Assembly: GCA_007120055.1 (NCBI GenBank)
Contig: SKOL01000319.1
Location: 1-5,384, forward strand
DNA length: 5,384 nucleotides
Direction of reading: 5' to 3'
Source of the DNA: Anaerobacillus sp.
GTDB lineage: Bacteria; Bacillota; Bacilli; Bacillales_H; Anaerobacillaceae
Position numbers and translations under genes: made by a program. The notes beneath the pieces were generated by a model. The model was not told the DNA's origin, ran no database searches, and saw only the letters and a program-made list of their open reading frames with translations. Shown here one piece after another: positions 1 to 5,128 of this stretch (positions are counted from its first letter, which is position 1; each line of letters starts with the position of its first letter).

Positions 1-51
1 CTCGCTTCTGATTTAGTTGAGATTATGCCACAAGTTTTGGATCGATTTTAA
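1..51 (+). CDS. C-terminal end of a truncated gene, probably NAD(P)H-hydrate dehydratase (NnrD/YjeF)
   Basis: Frame 1 is open from the first base and stops with TAA at 49-51, giving the tail LASDLVEIMPQVLDRF. The pattern of a small residue, S/T-D-L/I, two or three residues and then a hydrophobic-P pair resembles the last helix of the YjeF C-terminal (ADP/ATP-dependent NAD(P)H-hydrate dehydratase) family, which repairs hydrated NADH and NADPH. In many Bacillaceae nnrD sits between acpS and the ydcC-type lipoprotein gene, so position supports the call. Only 16 residues are visible, no catalytic motif is in the window, and another gene (for example acpS) cannot be ruled out. That this is the end of a real upstream gene is more secure than its name. 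Confidence 0.5.
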   Translation, partial: LASDLVEIMPQVLDRF

Positions 52-79
52 CCGTTATCGCAACTACCGATAGAATTCC

Positions 80-109
80 CTCCTTTGTCGTCTAAATGAG
101 ACAAAGGGG
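80..109 (+). promoter_or_regulatory. Leader hairpin overlapping the ribosome-binding region of the ydcC-like gene
   Basis: CCTTTGTC (82-89) and GACAAAGG (100-107) are perfect inverted repeats around a 10-nt loop. The stem extends by one G-U and one C-G pair to 80-109. The 3' arm contains the run of four G (106-109) that is the best Shine-Dalgarno candidate for the ATG at 120, so folding should hide it. No T-run follows, so it does not look like an ordinary intrinsic terminator of the upstream gene. Whether it regulates translation, protects mRNA ends or is incidental is unknown. Confidence 0.55.
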
Positions 110-119
110 TTGAGAATGG

Positions 120-1145
120 ATGAAAAAAACAATTGCACTTATGTTCTCGTTCATATTACTTCTAGGTTTTTTGACAGCTTGCGGCGAGAAAACACAGGAA
201 GATATCATCGAAGAGCTTGGGAATAAAATAAAAGATATGTCTGGCTATAAAGCTGAGGCAATGATGACTTTAGAGACAGGAAAAGAGCCTCAACAGTATG
301 AGGTGGAAATTTGGCATATGCAACCGAGCTATTATCGTGTCGCTTTGAATAATGCTCAAAAAGAACAAAGCCAGATTATTTTAAGAAATGATGAAGGGGT
401 GTTCGTTTTAACACCTGCTTTAAATAAAAGTTTTCGTTTCCAAAGTGACTGGCCAGAAAATAATAGCCAAGTGTATTTATACGAATCTATTGTCAATGAC
501 ATTTTAATGGATCCTGAAAGAACGTTTACAGCAACAGATGATTATTATATTTTCCAAACAAAAACGAACTACACAAATAAAAATTTACAACAGCAAGAAA
601 TTACACTTAGCAAAAAAGACTTAACGCCTGTATCAGTGAAAATTATGGATGTTGAGTTGAAAGTGTTAGTAACGGTGGATTTCAAAGACTTCAAGCTAAA
701 TGCTAGCTTTAACGACGGCGACTTTGACATGGATCGCAACATGACTGGGGCCCAATTAGAAAGTCTTCCGGCGATGGCCGCAGAAAGTGACGAGCCATTA
801 ACGCCATTGTTCCCGATGTATGTTCCAGATGGAACAATGTTAAATGAATCAGAAGAAGTAGACATTGAAGATGGTAAGCGAATTGTCTTATCATACACGG
901 GTGATAAAAACTTCACACTAATTCAACAACGAAGTCGAGTAAGGCAAGCGAGCACACCGATGCACATTACTGATGGTGAGCCTGTTGATTTAGGTTTTAC
1001 CATTGGTGCGCTATCTAGTGATGGGCAAGTAAGTTCAGTAAATTGGTCTTATGAAGGAATCGACTTCTTCTTAGCTTCACAAGATATGAGTACGGAAGAG
1101 ATGATGTCGATCGCAAAATCAGTCTACGGTACACAAGTGAAATAA
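120..1145 (+). CDS. ydcC: Exported lipoprotein, YdcC-like sporulation protein with LolA-like fold and DUF4367-type C-terminus
   Basis: The 341-aa product begins with a lipoprotein signal peptide: K2-K3, a hydrophobic stretch from about 5 to 18, and a lipobox L-T-A-C with the lipidated cysteine at position 21. It should therefore be anchored to the outer face of the membrane. Residues about 30-215 have the mixed strand/turn character of LolA/LppX-like lipoprotein-sorting folds, with recurring 'Y.V.....' and 'V.IMD' strands. Residues about 225-340 (PLFPMYVPDG near the start, then LIQQRS and W.YEGIDFFLASQ, ending in a short helix MSIAKSVYG) look like the DUF4367 type. B. subtilis YdcC, just upstream of alr, has about the same length and is described as a mother-cell (sigma-E) sporulation protein. 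The molecular function is not established. I could not find a convincing sigma-E promoter in the 68 nt upstream. The start at 120 is fixed by the signal peptide. The Shine-Dalgarno candidate is G-rich, 10 nt away and lies in a hairpin. Confidence 0.78.
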   Translation: MKKTIALMFSFILLLGFLTACGEKTQEDIIEELGNKIKDMSGYKAEAMMTLETGKEPQQYEVEIWHMQPSYYRVALNNAQKEQSQIILRNDEGVFVLTPALNKSFRFQSDWPENNSQVYLYESIVNDILMDPERTFTATDDYYIFQTKTNYTNKNLQQQEITLSKKDLTPVSVKIMDVELKVLVTVDFKDFKLNASFNDGDFDMDRNMTGAQLESLPAMAAESDEPLTPLFPMYVPDGTMLNESEEVDIEDGKRIVLSYTGDKNFTLIQQRSRVRQASTPMHITDGEPVDLGFTIGALSSDGQVSSVNWSYEGIDFFLASQDMSTEEMMSIAKSVYGTQVK

Positions 1146-1160
1146 TTAAACTAGCAACTA

Positions 1161-1195
1161 CAGACCCCAAGTTTAGCTTCGGGGTCTGTTTTTTT
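1161..1195 (+). terminator. Rho-independent terminator after the ydcC-like gene
   Basis: CAGACCCC (1161-1168) pairs perfectly with GGGGTCTG (1181-1188). AAG (1169-1171) can pair with CTT (1177-1179), leaving C1180 bulged. Seven T follow at 1189-1195. It lies 15 nt after the stop codon of the lipoprotein gene and separates it from alr. Confidence 0.93.
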
Positions 1196-1238
1196 GCTCC
1201 TGTGAAAAAATTAACAGTTCTTATTTTGCACTTCTTTA

Positions 1239-1266
1239 TTGACAATCGGTATCAGGGCATTATGAT
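1239..1266 (+). promoter_or_regulatory. Sigma-A promoter of alr
   Basis: A perfect -35 TTGACA (1239-1244) is followed after a 16-bp spacer by TATGAT (1261-1266, five of six consensus bases). Transcription would start near 1272-1274, giving a leader of about 40 nt to a TTG start at 1315. That would leave only a few bases before the ATG at 1279, which argues against the ATG as the start. Confidence 0.8.
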
Positions 1267-1282
1267 TATCATATATATATGA
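1262..1282 (+). repeat. Overlapping AT-rich palindromes across the alr -10 and start point
   Basis: ATGATTATCAT (1262-1272) is a near-perfect inverted repeat with one central base. It overlaps TCATATATATATGA (1269-1282), a perfect 14-bp palindrome. Together they cover the -10 hexamer and the predicted transcription start, where a repressor could act. The complement of the first, ATGATAATCAT, equals the central 11 bp of the classical Fur box, but the outer halves match poorly. Chance is plausible in such AT-rich DNA, so an operator role is only a suggestion. Confidence 0.35.
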
Positions 1283-1297
1283 AGTTTAGTTCGTGGG

Positions 1298-1305
1298 AAA
1301 AGGAG
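1298..1305 (+). promoter_or_regulatory. Ribosome-binding site that decides the alr start
   Basis: AAAAGGAG lies 6 nt before TTG 1312 and 9 nt before TTG 1315, both in the alr frame. The ATG at 1279 has no Shine-Dalgarno sequence and sits almost on the predicted transcription start. The site is inside the longer open frame, which shows that the longer frame over-extends the gene. Confidence 0.8.
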
Positions 1306-1314
1306 TGCCCTTTG

Positions 1315-2484
1315 TTGGAAAACTTGAATTTATTTTATCGGGATACGTGGGTAGAGATCGATCTTGATGCGATAGAAATTAACGTAAAAAATATAAAAAA
1401 GGCGCTGCCAGAAGATGTAAAAGTTATGGCGGCGGTGAAAGCGAATGGCTATGGTCACGGAGCTGTTCATGTTGCAAAAACGGCATTGGATGCTGGAGCA
1501 CATTACTTAGGAGTTGCTATTTTAGATGAAGCAATTGCTTTAAGAAAACAAGGCATCAATGCTCCGATTTTAGTTCTTGGTTGGGTGAGACCAAGTGATA
1601 TCAATTTTGCTGCCCAAAACAATATCGCTTTAACGATTTTTCAAGAAGAATGGTTAAAAGAAGCGAAACAATACCTTCAATCAGACCTTATTTGTTCGTT
1701 TCATTTGAAAATTGACACTGGTATGGGCAGGATTGGAATAAGATCGAAAAATGAAGGAAAAGCTGTTATTGATTGCATAAAAAATGATCAACAATTTGTG
1801 TTGGAAGGTGTATATACGCATTTTGCGACAGCTGATGAAAAAGGTTTAGACTACTTTCATATGCAGTATAATCGTTTTCTCGATATGCTTGAATGGTTGA
1901 AGGATTATGATGTAGATGTACCTTACATTCACTGTGGAAATAGTGCAGCGACGATCCGTTTTCCTTCGAAAATGTTTACGATGGCAAGAGTGGGGATTTC
2001 CATGTATGGTCTAACTCCATCTAAGGAGATTGAAGATGAAATTCCCTTTTCGTTGAAACAGGCATTTTCACTTAAAAGCAAAATAATTCATGTGAAAGAA
2101 ATTAGTAGTAATGAAGGAATTAGTTATGGGGCAACCTATAAAGCAGAGGGTCAAGAATGGATTGCGACAATCCCGGTTGGTTATGCAGATGGCTGGCTTC
2201 GTCAAAACAGCAATAATGGCTATGTCCTTGTCGATGGTCAAAGGGCACCAATCGTTGGTAGGGTATGTATGGACCAAATGATGGTAAAGTTGGATAAGAA
2301 GGTTGCTATCGGGACCGAGGCAACTTTGATTGGAAAACAAAACGGTGAGATGATCTCCGTTGATGAGGTAGCTACTCGCCTCGGGACGATCAATTACGAA
2401 ATACCATGCATGATTAGTTATCGTGTGCCGCGAGTTTTTATGAAGAATGGGGAAATTATTACAATTAACAACGAAGTTTTTTAA
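1315..2484 (+). CDS. alr: Alanine racemase (PLP-dependent)
   Basis: Interconverts L- and D-alanine in the cytoplasm and so supplies D-Ala for peptidoglycan. Counting from TTG 1315 the protein has 389 aa, the usual family length, and opens with FYRDTWVEIDLDAI as in other Bacillus Alr proteins. The fold-III barrel carries the PLP lysine K42 in VKANGYGHG, the DTGMGRIG loop, HFATADE, HCGNSAA, R225 in MARVGISMYG (expected to contact the cofactor ring nitrogen), and the catalytic tyrosine Y271 in SYGATY. The C-terminal beta domain holds PVGYADGW, VGRVCMDQ and TINYE. All expected active-site residues are present. The frame is open back to an ATG at 1279, but that extension has no ribosome-binding site and no family counterpart. 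TTG 1312 is a close alternative start. It has its own sigma-A promoter, and no terminator separates it from ndoAI, so readthrough is possible. Confidence 0.95.
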   Translation: MENLNLFYRDTWVEIDLDAIEINVKNIKKALPEDVKVMAAVKANGYGHGAVHVAKTALDAGAHYLGVAILDEAIALRKQGINAPILVLGWVRPSDINFAAQNNIALTIFQEEWLKEAKQYLQSDLICSFHLKIDTGMGRIGIRSKNEGKAVIDCIKNDQQFVLEGVYTHFATADEKGLDYFHMQYNRFLDMLEWLKDYDVDVPYIHCGNSAATIRFPSKMFTMARVGISMYGLTPSKEIEDEIPFSLKQAFSLKSKIIHVKEISSNEGISYGATYKAEGQEWIATIPVGYADGWLRQNSNNGYVLVDGQRAPIVGRVCMDQMMVKLDKKVAIGTEATLIGKQNGEMISVDEVATRLGTINYEIPCMISYRVPRVFMKNGEIITINNEVF

Positions 2485-2556
2485 AAAAAGCTTGAATTAG
2501 CAGGAATGAAACAGAATTTTGGCGAATATTTATCGTGAGAGAAACAAGATAGGTCT

Positions 2557-2585
2557 TTGCAAAACGGTAAAGGTAATGCTATGAT
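2557..2585 (+). promoter_or_regulatory. Extended -10 promoter of the ndoAI-ndoA toxin-antitoxin operon
   Basis: TTGCAA (2557-2562, four of six -35 bases) is followed after 17 bp by TATGAT (2580-2585), preceded by the extended -10 motif TG-C (2577-2579). Transcription would start near 2592, about 47 nt before the GTG at 2639. A second TATAAT at 2596-2601 has no matching -35. The rest of the 154-bp gap between alr and ndoAI holds no terminator. Confidence 0.65.
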
Positions 2586-2626
2586 TAATGATGGATATAA
2601 TTAAAATTAAGTTGTAGGTGTACGTT

Positions 2627-2631
2627 GGAGG
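2627..2631 (+). promoter_or_regulatory. Ribosome-binding site of ndoAI
   Basis: A perfect GGAGG lies 7 nt before the GTG at 2639. An in-frame GTG at 2618 lies upstream of this site and so would place the Shine-Dalgarno inside the gene. This favours 2639 as the real start. Confidence 0.85.
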
Positions 2632-2638
2632 TGTTTTT

Positions 2639-2914
2639 GTGTCTGATAACACAAAGAGAATCACGGTAAGCTTACCACAACATTTATTAAATGAGGTTGA
2701 TGGCTTGATCAAACGAGAAAATGTAAACCGAAGTGAATTTATTCACCAAGCTACAAAAGCATATCTTCGTGAGAAAAAGAAGCGGCAAATCAGAGAAACG
2801 ATGCAACAAGGTTACATGGAAATGGCCAAAATTAATTTAAATATTGCTTCAGAAGCTTTTCTTGCTGAGGAGGAAGCTGAACACACACTAGACCGCCTAG
2901 TTAGTGGGGTGTAG
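2639..2914 (+). CDS. ndoAI: Antitoxin NdoAI (EndoAI, MazE-type ribbon-helix-helix)
   Basis: A 91-aa antitoxin that binds and inactivates the NdoA endonuclease and, as in related pairs, may bind its own promoter. Residues about 5-43 form a ribbon-helix-helix DNA-binding domain: the strand KRITVSL, then helices in HLLNEVDGLIKRE and NRSEFIHQATKAYL. The C-terminal part, with GYMEMAKINL (58-67) followed by an acidic helix and ending in RLVSG, closely resembles the toxin-binding tail of B. subtilis EndoAI as I recall it. The start is GTG 2639, with GGAGG 7 nt upstream. The frame is open to a GTG at 2618 but that extension lacks support. The gene ends 3 nt before ndoA. Codons 59-60 contain UACAU (2813-2817), the known target of B. 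subtilis MazF. Confidence 0.92.
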   Translation: MSDNTKRITVSLPQHLLNEVDGLIKRENVNRSEFIHQATKAYLREKKKRQIRETMQQGYMEMAKINLNIASEAFLAEEEAEHTLDRLVSGV

Positions 2915-2917
2915 ATT

Positions 2918-3268
2918 TTGATTGTAAAACGTGGCGACGTTTATTTTGCTGACCTCTCACCAGTTGTTGGTTCGGAGCAAGGGGGAGTAAGGCCTGTCCT
3001 CATCATTCAAAATGATATCGGAAATCGGTTTAGCCCAACAGTCATCGTCGCAGCAATTACAGCTCAGATCCAGAAGGCGAAACTACCAACACATGTAGAA
3101 ATTAGTGCAAAGCGATATGGTTTTGATCGCGATTCGGTAATTTTATTAGAACAAGTTCGTACGATTGATAAGCAACGTCTGACAGATAAAATCACTCACC
3201 TTGATGAGGATATGATGACGAGAGTGAATGAGGCGTTACAAATCAGTCTAGGGCTTATTGATTTTTAG
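2918..3268 (+). CDS. ndoA: mRNA endonuclease toxin NdoA (EndoA, MazF)
   Basis: A 116-aa sequence-specific ribonuclease of the MazF/PemK family. B. subtilis MazF cuts single-stranded RNA at U^ACAU. The N-terminal stretch [20 protein letters not shown] and the rest look nearly identical to the B. subtilis protein from memory. The family's catalytic residues R25 (GGVRPVL) and T48 (AAITAQ) are present, so the toxin appears intact and should share the same target. It starts with TTG, as in B. subtilis, 3 nt after the antitoxin stop. Its Shine-Dalgarno, GGGGTG (2906-2911), lies in the last codons of ndoAI, so toxin translation is probably coupled to antitoxin translation and limited by the weak start. 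The gene contains no UACAU itself. A terminator follows about 35 nt after the stop. Confidence 0.96.
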   Translation: MIVKRGDVYFADLSPVVGSEQGGVRPVLIIQNDIGNRFSPTVIVAAITAQIQKAKLPTHVEISAKRYGFDRDSVILLEQVRTIDKQRLTDKITHLDEDMMTRVNEALQISLGLIDF

Positions 3269-3302
3269 CTATCAAAGCAATAACTGTATACGAATGATAA
3301 GG

Positions 3303-3336
3303 AAAGTTGCTAAAAGATAGAAGAGCAACTTTTTTT
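3303..3336 (+). terminator. Rho-independent terminator after ndoA
   Basis: AAAGTTGCT (3303-3311) pairs with AGCAACTTT (3324-3332) around a 12-nt purine-rich loop. A T-run (3330-3336) partly belongs to the stem. It closes the toxin-antitoxin operon and separates it from the rsb genes. Confidence 0.85.
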
Positions 3337-3353
3337 ATTTGTTCGAAATAAAA

Positions 3354-3369
3354 ATCAGATATTTCTGAT
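3354..3369 (+). repeat. Operator-like palindrome upstream of rsbR
   Basis: ATCAGA (3354-3359) and TCTGAT (3364-3369) are perfect inverted 6-bp arms around TATT. The right arm overlaps the TG of a candidate extended -10, and the whole element sits between the ndoA terminator and the best -10 hexamers. It could be a repressor or activator site. I recognise no known regulator consensus. Confidence 0.4.
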
Positions 3370-3379
3370 AAAATATAAT
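3366..3379 (+). promoter_or_regulatory. Candidate promoter of the rsbRSTU operon
   Basis: The sequence holds an extended -10, TG-A-TAAAAT (3366-3374), overlapping a consensus TATAAT (3374-3379). Neither has a good -35 at 16-18 bp, so the assignment rests on the -10 region and on position just past the ndoA terminator. In B. subtilis the rsbR-led operon is driven by a sigma-A promoter in this gap. No sigma-B type motif (GTTTAA plus GGGTAT) is seen here. Confidence 0.45.
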
Positions 3380-3519
3380 ATACGGAAGGAAAGTAAGTGT
3401 TTGTCCAACTTGTTACCTAAGTCTAAAGTAGCCAAGTACTGTAGAAAACCGACAATTCTTTGCATCAAACTAGCATAAATGAAATAATAATAGAAACGTA
3501 CTTGAGAGGAGCGAAAAAA
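3380..3519 (+). other. Long untranslated leader of rsbR
   Basis: About 140 nt separate the candidate promoter from the rsbR ATG. I see no strong hairpin, terminator or known riboswitch here. The rsbR frame is open back to a TTG at 3460 without a ribosome-binding site, so that stretch is probably not translated. A 25-codon frame from TTG 3401 to the TAA ending at 3478 exists, with a weak, distant purine-rich stretch before it. Confidence 0.4.
3507..3511 (+). promoter_or_regulatory. Ribosome-binding site of rsbR
   Basis: AGGAG lies 8 nt before ATG 3520. It sits inside the longer open frame from TTG 3460 and so sets the start of rsbR at the ATG. Confidence 0.85.
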
Positions 3520-4341
3520 ATGAAGCCTTCTGTTGCGAAGCTTATTGAAACGAAGAGGGAAATTATTATTGAAGATTGGTTAAAGAAAGTTGAGGAAGTA
3601 AGAAGGGAACATCATTTAGAGAATATCTCTGATCACGTATATACGAATACGAATAAAGAATTTGTTGAAATTATTTTAAATGCTGTCGGTCATGGGCAGG
3701 AATCTTGTGGTGAGCAACTGAGTGGATTTACCGAAAGACTGATCCAACTTGGGTGGCCTTTGTCGTATTTAACGCGAGGTTTGCAAACATTTAGGAAAGT
3801 GATTTTAGATACATTATTTGAAGATCATGAAGGTAAGCAAAATTTTGAGATTTATTATGAAGTTGAGAGTTGGGTAGATGAAATTGTTAATACGTTAGTA
3901 AATGAATACTCTGGCTCTTGGGAGAACACTGTATTTTTACAAAAGATGGCGTTAAAAGAATTGTCGGCCCCGCTCATTCCAGTATTTGAACATATTAGTG
4001 TGATGCCTCTTATTGGAACGATCGATACAGAAAGAGCGAAGTTAATTATGGAAAACTTACTAAATGGAGTTATTGAGCATCGCTCACAAGTTGTACTTAT
4101 TGATATTACTGGAGTTCCGGTCGTTGATACGATGGTAGCTAACCATATTATTCAAGCATCTGAAGCGGTTCGGTTAGTAGGTGCGGATTGCATTTTAGTA
4201 GGCATTCGACCAGAAATTGCTCAAACGATTGTTAACTTAGGGATTGATTTATCGAAATTCCCAACGAAAAGTACGTTAAAAAAAGGGATCGCTAGTGCCT
4301 TAGAAATGACTCAAAAAACGATTGTTAAGATAGAAAACTAG
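3520..4341 (+). CDS. rsbR: Stressosome scaffold/sensor RsbR (RsbRA)
   Basis: The 273-aa protein forms the stressosome with RsbS and holds the kinase RsbT until stress. Residues about 1-135 form the N-terminal sensor part (non-haem globin-like in the family), which is clearly less conserved. Residues about 148-265 are a STAS domain beginning [20 protein letters not shown]. The two threonines phosphorylated by RsbT in B. subtilis (T171, T205) correspond to T170 in GTIDTERAK and T204 in VPVVDTMVA, so regulation should be conserved. Length agrees with B. subtilis RsbRA (274 aa). Start ATG 3520 has AGGAG at 8 nt; an in-frame TTG at 3460 would add 20 unsupported residues. rsbS follows 16 nt downstream. 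Location next to rsbS and rsbT indicates the operon-encoded RsbRA, not one of the scattered paralogues. What stress it senses cannot be told from sequence. Confidence 0.95.
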   Translation: MKPSVAKLIETKREIIIEDWLKKVEEVRREHHLENISDHVYTNTNKEFVEIILNAVGHGQESCGEQLSGFTERLIQLGWPLSYLTRGLQTFRKVILDTLFEDHEGKQNFEIYYEVESWVDEIVNTLVNEYSGSWENTVFLQKMALKELSAPLIPVFEHISVMPLIGTIDTERAKLIMENLLNGVIEHRSQVVLIDITGVPVVDTMVANHIIQASEAVRLVGADCILVGIRPEIAQTIVNLGIDLSKFPTKSTLKKGIASALEMTQKTIVKIEN

Positions 4342-4357
4342 TGAAGGAGAGGTAAGA

Positions 4358-4714
4358 ATGAGAATACCTATTTTGAAATTAAAAGAATATTTACTAGTTT
4401 CTGTTCAAATTGAACTAGATGATCAAACGGCGTTGCAATTTCAAGAAGATATTTTGAATAAAATACATGAAGAAGGATCTCGCGGTGTCGTGATCGATCT
4501 TACGTCGGTCGATTTTATCGATTCGTTTATTGCGAAAGTGTTAGGTGACGTTGTTGATATGTCCAATTTAATGGGGGCAAAGGTTGTCTTAACGGGCATT
4601 CAACCAGCGGTCGCAATTACGCTAGTTGATATGGGGATTTTAATGCACGGAGTTCCTACAGCTCTTGATTTAGAACAAGGCTTGGAAAAATTACAACAGG
4701 AACTGGAGGGATAG
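4358..4714 (+). CDS. rsbS: Stressosome STAS protein RsbS
   Basis: The 118-aa product is a single STAS domain that co-assembles with RsbR and sequesters RsbT. The conserved serine phosphorylated by RsbT (S59 in B. subtilis) is S56 in DFIDSFIAK. Other family blocks are [36 protein letters not shown] and ALDLEQGLE. The protein is about 3 residues shorter at the N-terminus than the B. subtilis form as I recall it (121 aa). Start ATG 4358 has AAGGAG 8 nt upstream, and the gene lies 16 nt after rsbR and 2 nt before rsbT. RsbS phosphorylation is the main switch for RsbT release in the B. subtilis pathway. Confidence 0.96.
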   Translation: MRIPILKLKEYLLVSVQIELDDQTALQFQEDILNKIHEEGSRGVVIDLTSVDFIDSFIAKVLGDVVDMSNLMGAKVVLTGIQPAVAITLVDMGILMHGVPTALDLEQGLEKLQQELEG

Positions 4715-4716
4715 AG

Positions 4717-5115
4717 ATGTCCCAAACCTGTGTCGAAGTAAGAAGTGAATGGAGCATTGTTGCTGCAAGACAAGCTGGTAGGACGATCGCCAAGGAAGTT
4801 GGTTTCGGTTCTGTTGATCAAGCAAGAATTACGACGGCGATTTCAGAGCTTGCTAGAAATATATATTTATATGCCAAAGTCGGTGAAATCTGTATTGAAA
4901 AAGTCGTCGAAGCTAATAAAGTAGGAGTGAAAGTATCGGCTTCTGATAACGGTCCAGGAATAAAGGACTTACGAAGAGTTATGGAAGATGGTTATACAAC
5001 ATCAGGTGGGTTAGGAGCAGGGTTACCTGGTGTGAAGCGGCTAATGGATGAATTTCTTATCGACTCTAAAGAAGGTGAAGGGACGAAAATTCACGCGGTG
5101 AAATGGCTCCGTTAG
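4717..5115 (+). CDS. rsbT: Serine/threonine kinase RsbT, switch protein of the stressosome
   Basis: The 132-aa GHKL-type kinase phosphorylates RsbR and RsbS. Once freed, it binds and activates the phosphatase RsbU. The Bergerat ATP fold is complete: the N box ISELARNIYLY with N48, the G1 box DNGPGI with D77, and the glycine-rich lid/G2 segment TSGGLGAGLPGVKRLMDEF (about 95-113). Length matches B. subtilis RsbT (133 aa). ATG 4717 is 2 nt after the rsbS stop and its GGAGG (4705-4709) lies inside the rsbS coding end at 7 nt spacing, so translation is likely coupled to rsbS, fitting the need for matched kinase and scaffold amounts. rsbU follows 13 nt downstream. Confidence 0.96.
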   Translation: MSQTCVEVRSEWSIVAARQAGRTIAKEVGFGSVDQARITTAISELARNIYLYAKVGEICIEKVVEANKVGVKVSASDNGPGIKDLRRVMEDGYTTSGGLGAGLPGVKRLMDEFLIDSKEGEGTKIHAVKWLR

Positions 5116-5128
5116 AAAGGGGAGGAGT

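Noticed and set aside
52..119. Sigma-E promoter for the ydcC-like gene
   Set aside because: The B. subtilis counterpart is described as sigma-E controlled, but I found no credible -35/-10 pair in this gap. The promoter may lie upstream of the window.
569..916. Long open frame on the minus strand inside the lipoprotein gene (also 709-894)
   Set aside because: It lies wholly inside a gene with a clear signal peptide and family match, and its translation resembles no family I know. It is a shadow frame.
1015..1245. Minus-strand frame of 76 codons crossing the end of the lipoprotein gene and its terminator
   Set aside because: It reads through the strong terminator hairpin and lacks a recognisable product.
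2068..2340. Minus-strand frame inside alr
   Set aside because: It overlaps conserved alr catalytic and C-terminal domain sequence and is explained by codon pattern of the + strand gene.
2476..2495. T-run followed by A-run at the end of alr as a terminator
   Set aside because: The possible stem is only A-T pairs with almost no loop and no G-C core, and no T-run follows. It is unlikely to stop transcription.
2596..2601. TATAAT as a second -10 for ndoAI
   Set aside because: No -35-like hexamer at 15-19 bp and no TG extension; the extended -10 at 2577-2585 is better.
2530..2712. Minus-strand 60-codon frame over the ndoAI promoter
   Set aside because: It overlaps a well supported promoter, ribosome-binding site and start of ndoAI, and has no recognisable product.
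4600..4821. Minus-strand frame across the rsbS-rsbT junction
   Set aside because: Both + strand genes are conserved and complete there, so it is a shadow frame.
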